The notes under the pieces were generated by a model. It saw nothing but the letters and a program-made list of their open reading frames with translations, was not told the origin of the DNA and did not search any database. 64,000 bases of DNA from Heterohyrax brucei (lineage: Eukaryota; Chordata; Mammalia; Hyracoidea; Procaviidae): NCBI GenBank assembly GCA_028571685.1, contig CM053146.1:68791431-68855430 (forward strand). The letters are read 5' to 3'. Positions 56,401 to 64,000 of the stretch are shown here, piece after piece (the first letter of the stretch is position 1; each line of letters opens with the position of its first letter). Position numbers and translations under genes: made by a program.

Positions 56401-57294
56401 TTATGGAGATAAACTGACCTCTGAGCACTGCTTTGGCTGTATCCCATAGGTTCTGGTAGGAAGTTTTTTCGTTCTCGTTGGAATCCATAAATTACTTTAA
56501 TTCATCCTTGATTTCTTCTATGACCCATGATTTTTTGAGTAAGGTGTTACTCAATTTCCAAGAGTTCCACTTACTTTTTTTTTTTTCTACTGATTTCGAC
56601 TTTTATGGCTTTATGATCTGAGAAGATGCTTTGCATTAATTCAATAGTATGGATTTTGTTGAGAATTGCTTTATGTCCTAACACATGGTCTATTCTAGAG
56701 AGTGTTCCATGGGCACTGGAGAAGATCGTGTAGTTGTCTGCTGATGGATAGAAAGTTCTGTATATGTCGATGAGGTCTAGTTGGTTAATTGTGGCAATAA
56801 AGCCTTCTGTGTATTAAGCTTTTTTCTACATGATCTGTCCAATATTGAGAGGTGAGTGTTGAAGTCTCCTGCTATTATTGTGGCGTGATCTATTTCCTTT
56901 TTGAGTGTAGTCAGTGTTTCTTTAACATATTTATGTGCTCTAATATTAGATGCATAAATATTTAATATTGTTAAGTCCTGTTTGTATATTGAACCTTTTA
57001 ACGGTAGTGTCCATGCTTCTCCACAATGGTGGATTTTACATTAAAGTCGATTTTACCTGCGATTAGAAGTGCCACACCTGCTCTTCTTTGTTTGCTGTTA
57101 GCTTCATGTATATTCTTCCTTCCTTTAATTTTCAGTTTGTTCCTATCTTTAAGTCTAAGTTGAATTTATTGTAGGCAACATATAGATGGGTCATGTCTTT
57201 TGATTCAAGATGTCACTCAATGTATCTTTACTGGAGCATTCAGGCCATTCACATTCAATGTAATTATTGATAGGTATGTGTTCAGTGCTGCCAT
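53500..57294 (-). pseudogene. L1 ORF2 (broken endonuclease-reverse transcriptase)
   Basis: It starts at ATG 57292-57294 with MAALNTYLSIITLNVNG, identical to the plus-strand L1 at 32893. The longest intact piece, 224 codons at 55568-56242, holds the RT N-terminal motifs [35 protein letters not shown] and an [15 protein letters not shown] stretch. The catalytic FADD is intact at 55225-55236, but a TAA stop lies just upstream of it. Later pieces show [11 protein letters not shown] (54958-55224), WKGKKPWI and DHRTYYTATVVRTAWYWYKN (54531-54899) and the Cys-rich WRGCGEIGALLHCWWDCKMV block (53814-54107). The endonuclease region is badly fragmented. Confidence 0.9.
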
Positions 57295-57705
57295 TGTGAT
57301 ATGTTTATTTTTGTGTTGATGTTTTCTCTGTTGTTCTTATTAATCTGTTCTGGGACATTCTTCTTTGTGAGTTGACTTTCCACTTTTTTCAGGGTTGGTT
57401 TTGTGGTTGTTGAGACTCCTGTATTACATTTATTTATAGGGTACATTGCTTTTTTATTGTGCTTTATGGCTGCCCCTGTGATGCCACTTACTAAACTATA
57501 TATAATCCCAATTTTGATTGTTACCAGTCTTGTCAACTTGGTCTCCATCTGGAAGGACTATAACGACTGTAGTACATCCCTCTTTTTAATAATATGACAT
57601 CATATTTTACAGGATATGATCACTAGATCACCTCTTTCACTATTATAGCTTTGATTGTGTTTGGAGACTTCCCTAACTGAGTACGATTTTGGATAATGTA
57701 TCCTT

Positions 57706-58683
57706 CTAAAATACAAAGTTAGTGGTTTTGTCTTCCAAGCCAAGAAATTCTTTCAGTATTTCTTGTAGCTTTGTTTTGGTTTTTACAAAGTGTCTGAGTT
57801 TCTGTTTATCTGCAAATGTCTTACTTTCATTTTCATATTTGAAAGACAGTTTTGCAGGATATATAATTCTTGGTTGGAAGTTCTCCCTCAAAGCTGTGAA
57901 TATGTCATGCCACTGTCTCGGTGCTAGTATCATTTCTGCTGAGAAATCCGATGAAAACCTATAGGGTTTCCCTCTGAGTGTTAGCTTTGCTTTGAGTCTT
58001 GCTGCCTTTAAGAGTTTCTGCTTCTGTATCATATAGTTAAGCTTGATTAGAATTTGTCTCGGATTCTTTCTATTGAGATCGATATTGAGCGGTGTTTGAT
58101 ATGTATCTTGGATATCTATAATTCTCTTCTTTCATAATTTATGGGAAATTTTCTGTCATCAACTCAGCAACAATACTCTCTGTGTTCTCAGGTGTCTCAC
58201 CCGGTTCAGGAACTCCAATTAATCATAAATTGTTCTTCTTAATAGAGTCCCACATGCTTTTTAATGCTTCTTCATTCTTCTTGTTTCTTTTTTCTAATTT
58301 CTCCTCATAGATGCTGGAGTCAGTAGCTCTGTCTTCCAAATCAGAAATTCTCTTTTTAATTTGTTTCATTCTGTTTTCTTGGCTTTGAATTAAAGTTTCT
58401 ATGTCTTTGATTTTGTTCTTGATCTGTTGGATTTCTAAGTATTGATGTTCCATAGATGGAACAGTTTGCTTAATTTTTCGTTTTGGTATGCTGTATTTTG
58501 TATAAGGTCTAGGAGGGCTCTATATAGAGTCCTTTTGTATTTGCCTTCTGATAGTTTCAGAAAAGCTTCTTCATCTGGGAAGTTCTGAGGTCGTTTCTTT
58601 TGGGGGCCTTCTGATGTCATGGGTGATTTCCGGGTTATCGTCTTCTCCAATGATTGTTGCTTTTGGGGCTTCATGTGGGTCAA
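57706..58683 (-). pseudogene. L1 ORF1 (broken)
   Basis: Three overlapping frames cover an almost complete ORF1p. The N-terminal part (PQNFPDEEAFLKLSEGKYKR) is at 58435-58683. The coiled-coil part is at 58223-58453 (EIQQIKNKIKDIETLIQSQE, heptad-like I/L spacing). After a gap, the C-terminal RNA-binding part is at 57706-58032 (LKAARLKAKLTLRGKPYRFS, NFQPRIIYPAKLSFKYENES, KQKLRHFVKTKTKLQEILKE). Frameshifts near 58440 and between 58223 and 58032 separate the parts. Confidence 0.88.
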
Positions 58684-58969
58684 CAGAGGCTGGGAGAGAT
58701 GCTGTGGAGATGGGCCACACTTGTTTCTCTAGGTTGTCTTCAGTCTGTGAAAGCCTCTGCTCGTGGAGAGTGGGGTCAGTGAACGAGAGGAGGTTTTGCA
58801 TTCAGTGGTATGAAGTCGAAATTACAGCCCTATGCTGCATCCCAGGACTTACTAGGTGTCCAGAAGTCTCTGTTTAATTATCATTTCAGGTCTTGGCTTC
58901 CAGAGGGATTTAGGGAGGCGTGCATTTAGCCCACCACCTTGACTCTGCCCCAACATTGATTCTTGAGTT

Positions 58970-59430
58970 TAGCAACAGGTTTAGTTAAAAATCCTGAGAA
59001 GAAAGTGAAATTTTTTGTGCAAATTTTGCAGGGAAGGCATTTAAGGTTTTCCCTTTAAATGTGAACAGTTATTTTCCTATTTGCATGTATTTCTTTTTCA
59101 TTTGACCTGAACTTATATATTTTGTGTTTCTTCAAAGTAAGCTGCTTAAGATACATAAATGTACTGTTTGAATTCAAGTAGAATTCATGCTTTATTTAAT
59201 TTATAATCTCAGTGCTAGCAATCGCATATGTACATATTTGTAATTGCTGCTAAGTCTTTGAAAAATCAGTAAGTTAAAAACTCAGGAAAGAAAATAAGAT
59301 GGAGGTGAAAATTTTTCTGTAGTAAGCGGTCATCAGTAGAAGACAATACAGACAAATAACTAAAATGGTTTGAGTTCTTAATTTTGAAAGACTAAGAAAC
59401 ATAGAAACATAGTATTTAGTTGACTCTAAT
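58970..59430. other. Unassigned AT-rich sequence
   Basis: No feature recognised between the two L1-derived segments. Confidence 0.4.
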
Positions 59431-59452
59431 ATGGGGAAAAATAGGAAATATT

Positions 59453-59792
59453 GGTCTGTAGTTCTCCTTTTTGGTTGGGTCTTTCCCTGGCTTTGGTATC
59501 AGGGTTATGCTGGCTTCATAGAATGAGTTTGGGAGTAGTCCATCCCTTTCTATACTGTGAAATAGTCTCAGTAGTATTGGGGATAACTCTTCTCTAAAAG
59601 CTTGGTAGAATTCTGCAGTGAAGCCATCTGGGCCCGGGCTTTTTTTTGGTTGGCAGTTTTTTGATGACTTTTTAAATCTCTTCCTTTGAGATGGGTTTAT
59701 TAAGTTGTACTGCTTCACCTTGTGATAATTTGGGTAGGTGATATGAATCAATAAATTTGTCCGTTTCTTCTAGGCTTTCAAATTTGTTAGAA
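59453..59792 (-). mobile_element. Internal L1 ORF2 fragment flanked by an 18-bp direct repeat
   Basis: It matches 55713-56055 of the full-length L1 collinearly and encodes part of the RT ([40 protein letters not shown]). It starts and stops inside ORF2, with no 3' UTR and no poly-A. The repeat GGAAAAATAGGAAATATT at 59435-59452 recurs at 59793-59810 with one mismatch. The fragment's frame is open for much of its length (59416-59751 including flank). Confidence 0.9.
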
Positions 59793-59929
59793 GGAAAAAT
59801 AAGAAATATTAGGAAGTATTTTGGGGCCAGGGTACCATATGTTAGGCAACAGCTAACACCATAGGCTCTTGGCAGTTTAGCAGTTTAATCAGCTAAGATA
59901 ATTTGTAGCTGCAGGTAACACAATACTCA

Positions 59930-60242
59930 ACTATCTGAGTGTTTAAACTGACAGTGACCCTGTACACAGAGTAAAACTGCCCCATAGGGTCTCCAAGGCT
60001 GTTAAAAACACCTGGTGGCATAGTGGTTAAATGTTATGTCTACTAACCAAACAGTCCACATTTCAAACCCACCAAGTGCTCCTTGGAAACTCTATGGGGC
60101 AGTTCTACCCTGACCTATAGGGTTGCTGTCTTTAAGCAAGCAGATTTCATGTTTTTCTCCTGTGGAGTAGATGGTGGATTCCAACCACCAACCTTCAACT
60201 TAGCAGCTGAGCACTTATTCAGTGTGTCATCAGGGCTCCTTA
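59930..60242 (-). repeat. AfroSINE (long variant), interrupted by another AfroSINE
   Basis: The left part, 59930-60002 (GACAGTGACCCTGTACACAG, AACTGCCCCATAGGGTCTCC, AAGGCTGT), resumes at 60125 (CTTTAAGCAAGCAGATTTCA, TTTCTCCTGTGGAGTAGATG, CCACCAACCTTCAACTTAGC, CATCAGGGCTCCTTA). Joined, it is the long variant with the extra internal segment. Confidence 0.87.
60003..60124 (+). repeat. AfroSINE nested in an AfroSINE, lacking its 3' tail
   Basis: It runs from AAAACACCTGGTGGCATAGT and GGTTAAATGTTATGTCTACT through CCAAGTGCTCCTTGGAAACT and ATGGGGCAGTTCTACCC to CCTATAGGGTT, then stops before the RTE-like tail. GCTGT at 59998-60002 and 60125-60129 borders it. The absence of the tail that RTE needs for priming is odd. 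Confidence 0.87.
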
Positions 60243-60269
60243 GTTTAAACTATTGCTTCTTTAAAACTG

Positions 60270-60385
60270 TAATCTGCATACAGATCAGCTGGAAATGCTG
60301 TTAAAGTACATGTGTGGTTCAGTAGGTCTAGAGTGGGACCTGAGATTTTGTATTTCCTACAGCTTCCTAGATTATGTTAATGAGA
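60270..60385 (+). repeat. MER5-like hAT-Charlie fragment
   Basis: ATCAGCTGGAAATGCTGTTA, GGTTCAGTAGGTCTAGAGTG and GGACCTGAGATTTTGTATTT fit the MER5 layout (agcttgttagaaatg..actgaatcagaatctg) and parallel the copy at 7055-7232. Confidence 0.5.
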
Positions 60386-60389
60386 ATTA

Positions 60390-60790
60390 CACATTCTATG
60401 TCAAGAGTTTGGACCACATGATTTCACTTTATTTCTTACTGTACTTAGCAAGTACTGAGCATTTGTTGTTGACTCAACAAGAAATCTGGAGTCAGGCTAT
60501 CCCATGGTTAACTTGTCAGCTCAGTGTTATTATAAGGAACTCAGAATCTTTTCATTCTACTGTTTTAGTATCTTGAGAATGTTTTAGGTATACTACCTCA
60601 TGGTCACAACGTTGCTGCTGCAGCTCTAATCACCATATCCTTCACATAACCACATCCAAAAGTGGGAGTCAGAGTGACATGCAAGAAAACCTTATAACAA
60701 TGTATCTTTTTTATTAGAAAAGAAAACCTATTTCAGAAGGTTTGAAGCAGCTTTCCAACTAATAATTTTTACTTCTGGTAGAAAGTGACA
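60390..60790. other. Unassigned sequence
   Basis: Nothing recognised. Confidence 0.4.
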
Positions 60791-60794
60791 GGTG

Positions 60795-60995
60795 GTTTAG
60801 AAGCCATCAGTGGTTCAGTGGTTAAGTGCTTGGCTGCTAACCAAAAGATTGACTGCTGGCATATACCAGCTGCTCCAAGGAGAAATTTGTTGCAGTCAAA
60901 TTCTGTAAGATGACAGCCTTGTCTACTCTATGGGGAAGTTGTACTCTGTCCCATAGCATTGCTATGAGGCAGAATTGACTGGATGGCAATGGATC
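60795..60995 (+). repeat. AfroSINE (long variant)
   Basis: ATCAGTGGTTCAGTGGTTAA, GCTTGGCTGCTAACCAAAAG, the extra segment near 60880-60920 (CAGTCAAATTCTGTAAGATG), TACTCTATGGGGAAGTTGTA, GCTATGAGGCAGAATTGACT, GGATGGCAATGGA. Both variant-specific and common parts are clear. Confidence 0.92.
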
Positions 60996-60999
60996 TGCC

Positions 61000-62350
61000 T
61001 TTCTGATTTCTGTTAAATTGCAGTGTTTAATGCAATATATGTTTAAATAAAATTTATTTAAGTTAAATGAAATCCTTTTGGATTTCAACTAACACTTTTA
61101 TTCCTCTCAGTCTGTCAACATGCCTTACTAACTTATTTGTTTGACCCAGCTGTATATCAGGAATATGGACTATTCTAGTAACTTATTTGTTCACAAGATA
61201 CCTAACAAAAAGTGAACACAAAGGTAAGCAGAGAATTCAGTATTGAAACATAAATAAATAGCACAGATGGTTGGAACAAGTGGTTTTCCATCTTAGTGGA
61301 CTCCAGCTCTTTAGGTATTTGTTGGGAGAAAATATGCAATGCTGAACCATCTCAAATAATCTGTTTCTGTTGTCAATAATATAATATCATGAAAGGGAAA
61401 CTTCTAAGAGAATAACTATAAATAATTGGTGCATTTCAGGAGTTGGTATAAAGAAAAATTGCTTTGAAGAAAAGTGGTAACAAAATATCATTTCTCACAG
61501 TAGGTGTTGATTTAACTTCATTCTTTGAATTAATTCTGTTGGAAGAATTTAAGAACATTTTAGTGGCTAAAGAGCTACAAAAATAAAAGTTGCCAATGAA
61601 AGCAAAACCGCTCATAAGGTAGACTTAATGCACACATGTTCTGATCGTTCCTCAAGTTTGCAGGTCAATAAATCTTTACTAACTGATAAGATTCTAAAGG
61701 ACTGACCTACAAGAGAGGGATATAAAAAGAACATCAATTTATGTATTTTCATTGATGACTTTAACTTTACGGTAACAGAAATACTTATTACCACAGCATA
61801 GGTTTCCACTATCAATGAAAATATTATGGTTGATTAGAATAGATTAGAAATAAAGATGTGTGATTTCCAGGAGAAATCTGATGAATTTCCCCATATTTGA
61901 AGATAAAATACTTCTATGGCAAAAGAAAAAACTTGCTTCTGCTTAGTGCAGACACTGCAAAACAAACACTAATTATCTCCACTACCTGGTTTATAAATTA
62001 AATTCTCTGCTTTCTCCCCGACCCACACATACTAATGGAGAGATTAATTTGCCTAAATTAACATCAGAATTAAGTGTCAAAATTGAGCGCGAATCCAGTC
62101 CTGTGTAAAGGGAAGATCCACCTTCTCAATCATTATGCACAGTTTCATAAAAATTGATACTCAGCAAGTGATGACTTCAACTCAGTACTGAGAATTTGAA
62201 AATGATAATTGATTAAAGAATTCAATGAGTTATAAGGAATACAGTACTACTTTTGGTGCTAATGAAGATACATATCCAATTCCACCCAAACCCATTAAAA
62301 GATTTATGACATAAATATTCAACTTTCAATATCAAAGCCCTCTTCTTTCT
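61000..62350. other. Unassigned AT-rich sequence
   Basis: No gene or repeat recognised over about 1.3 kb. Confidence 0.5.
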
Positions 62351-62354
62351 GTTT

Positions 62355-62777
62355 ATGACCATTGGGATACAAGTTCATCCGTCAGGGTTTCTCTGGCTCT
62401 CAGGTTCACTGGGGACCTGCTTTGCTGCTGATACTGTGTGCTGCAAGGAATTTTATTGCTATTTCAAGCAGAGAAAATGGATATGTGCTGCAAATCACTG
62501 TTTCAACAAAGTGTTGTATGAAGTATGTACAGTTTGGGAAGGGAAGTTTTGTGGCGGAGACATGTATGTTCCACTAGACTTGGGGAGAATCTGGTGGTAT
62601 GTCTGTCTGAACTCCAATGGTGAGCTTGTGGGAGGGTGCCAGAAAAAAGAATCAATGCTACCTATCCCAACTCAACAACACTCAGTGATTCAGCAAGTTT
62701 CCATTAGGGAAAAAAGTACATGGTATCAACAAAAAATTGAAGCAGAACATAAATGGGTCTTGAAACGGATGAGCTAG
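62355..62777 (+). other. Unassigned 140-codon ORF
   Basis: ATG at 62355, TAG at 62775. The product would be Cys- and Trp-rich in the first 100 residues (CFAADTVCCKEFYCYFKQRK, then ICAANHC, WWYVC) and polar later. I recognise no domain, no signal peptide and no good polyadenylation signal just downstream. A 71-codon frame overlaps in another phase, showing that stops are simply scarce here. It may be a pseudogene fragment or chance. Confidence 0.2.
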
Positions 62778-62779
62778 GT

Positions 62780-63720
62780 ATCTTGGAACATAACTGCTTC
62801 TTAATTTTGACTTCCCTGTAAGACCTTAAATATTATAAATATTTAATTGAAAATAAGAATAAGACAAAAAGATGATAATGAAGAAACTGGGGACCAGGAA
62901 GTTAAACTGCTCTTAGAAAATAGGTTACATAATCCATACAAAGTCCTCTTATCAAAAGGCATGGAAATCACTCAAGGATTACATTAAGTAATAGGTTAAG
63001 AAGAATATAGTCTCAAAAAAATTGAGTATCTGCTAATAACTATAAGTACATGAATTTCTAAAATGCCATACATAATATCCATGAAATTATGTTGCATAAT
63101 GTAATAACACGTTATGCTACCATTAATGCATTATAGCTATGTCATTTGGAAGGCTAATTTTCTTTGTGTAAAACCACTTAACTACATAAAATTGAAAATA
63201 ATGATTATTGTAACTACTTTCACTTTTCATCTTTAGAAGTTCAGGATTAAATACTCCATATGCAGTTATTTTATGGTGATGTGTATTTTTATGGAGTGGT
63301 CATACAATGTTCTAAGTAATAATTATCTTAAAATTCCTAAATACATAAATCGTAAGATCTTTTCACATATTAACATTATGAGAAGTCAAGGTAAGTCACT
63401 TAACACCTACTTAACAATGCATAGAAAGTTGAACATAGAATTTGGATAAAATCTGAAAAAAGCAAAATGTAAGTTTCAAGAAAAAGCTAAGTATTAAGAA
63501 ATAGAAGGCCACTGTAACTGTCTTATATAGTTAAGCCCAGTTTCTTAGAGATGTCTATTCCTTTAACACACTGACATTCATAAACACTTAAAATTTTTTT
63601 ATGGAATCATTTTATTTTAGGAAAAAATAATCTTCACAAAGATTGTCTTTGTTGACATTCCCAAAATGAAATCAAGGAAAGCAAAAGCAGGGAAGCTAGA
63701 ATTTTATAGGTCTGGCACTG
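62780..63720. other. Unassigned AT-rich sequence
   Basis: Nothing recognised. Confidence 0.45.
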
Positions 63721-63724
63721 TGTT

Positions 63725-63845
63725 TTACATTCAAGGTTTATCCAAATCCATGTGAAATAAGATATTGTTTTCTCACTTTTCTAAATAAAAACACTGAAAC
63801 TCAGAGTGGTAAAAATTTACATCGCACTTTAGAGTTTGCAATTAT
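63725..63845 (-). repeat. Possible MIR fragment
   Basis: TTTCTAAATAAAAACACTGA followed by AACTCAGAGTGGTAAAAATT weakly resembles the MIR core complement. Confidence 0.35.
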
Positions 63846-63864
63846 CCAGGAGAGGTTTCCAATG

Positions 63865-64000
63865 TACCGTGCAACGTGTATTCAATCACTTACCCTTAAC
63901 CAAGCATTTATTAGATACCAGGCCTGGCGCTAGAAACTGAAAATCAGGAAGATGTTTAAGATGTGTTTTTTGTACTTAAGGATCTCTCTATAGAGAAGAC
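63865..64000 (-). repeat. L2-like LINE fragment, cut by the window edge
   Basis: ATTCAATCACTTACCCTTAA, CATTTATTAGATACCAGGCC and CTGGCGCTAGAAACTGAAAA follow the L2 3' complement order (..atttattgagcacc..ccaggcactg..). Confidence 0.5.

Larger units (their letters stand above)
52474..58951 (-). mobile_element. Full-length LINE-1 (6.48 kb) with 13-bp target-site duplication
   Basis: Flanked by AACATTGATTCTT at 52461-52473 and 58952-58964, a perfect 13-bp duplication. Minus-strand order: short 5' UTR (58951 to about 58690), ORF1 (58683-57706), a ~410 bp spacer, ORF2 from an ATG at 57294 to roughly 53500, then a ~1 kb pyrimidine-rich (on the plus strand) 3' UTR and a short poly-A (T run 52472-52479). 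The 5' terminus reads, on the minus strand, GGGGCAGAGTCAAGGTGGTG. Both ORFs contain frameshifts and stops, so the copy is inactive. Confidence 0.95.

Noticed and set aside
1..64000. CRISPR array, phage or bacterial operon
   Set aside because: There are no regularly spaced identical repeats with unique spacers and no compact ORF runs; the sequence is AT-rich vertebrate DNA full of mammalian retroposons.

Overview
The window is a piece of AT-rich mammalian nuclear DNA with no convincing host protein-coding gene, rRNA, tRNA gene, CRISPR array or bacterial-type feature. I place it in Afrotheria, most likely a paenungulate such as an elephant. The evidence is about 25 copies of the tRNA-derived AfroSINE, which is specific to that clade, together with RTE (BovB-type) LINEs of the kind that mobilise it. 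The species call is inference from repeat content alone. The window could be intergenic or deep intronic.

Layout. 1-9.5 kb: mostly unassigned AT-rich sequence with scattered AfroSINEs, an RTE 3' end next to an LTR (3.8-4.45 kb), a MER5-like hAT fragment and a MIR. 9.5-15.4 kb: a young-repeat block with a near-complete but decayed RTE LINE on the minus strand (11.44-14.65 kb). Its 5' side meets a 22-bp minisatellite that has been split by a complete solo LTR with a 5-bp target duplication. 15.4-23.9 kb: MIR/L2-like relics, an RTE 3' end, an inverted pair of AfroSINEs and an LTR 5' part. 23.9-25.65 kb: six AfroSINEs in a row, all in the same orientation. 25.6-30.7 kb: unassigned sequence, a polypyrimidine tract and an internally deleted RTE derivative. 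30.75-33.4 kb: a plus-strand LINE-1 that keeps its 5' half and has lost its 3' half. 34.0-35.5 kb: a solo LTR, then a head-to-head inverted mariner (DD34D) remnant. 38.7-40 kb: two L1 3'-UTR fragments. 45.5-48.6 kb: an RTE 3' end and two LTRs, one carrying a nested SINE. 49.1-50.65 kb: a second SINE cluster with an inverted pair and a SINE-in-SINE insertion. 51.4-51.9 kb: an unassigned ORF with a splice-acceptor-like start and a nearby AATAAA. 52.47-58.95 kb: a full-length (6.48 kb) minus-strand L1 with a perfect 13-bp target duplication but broken ORFs. 59.4-59.8 kb: an internal L1 ORF2 scrap flanked by an 18-bp direct repeat. 59.9-61 kb: more AfroSINEs, one nested. 61-64 kb: unassigned sequence, a 140-codon ORF and MIR/L2-like relics.

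How the parts fit. RTE supplies reverse transcriptase and endonuclease, and AfroSINE carries an RTE-like 3' tail, so the two families form an autonomous/non-autonomous pair. L1 is an independent LINE lineage with a long inter-ORF spacer. The LTRs are MaLR-like and appear to be non-coding solo LTRs. Nested insertions give a relative chronology. No novel functional system could be demonstrated. The most unusual items are the split minisatellite upstream of the RTE, the inverted mariner, the internal L1 fragment with flanking direct repeat, and the L1 inter-ORF architecture.
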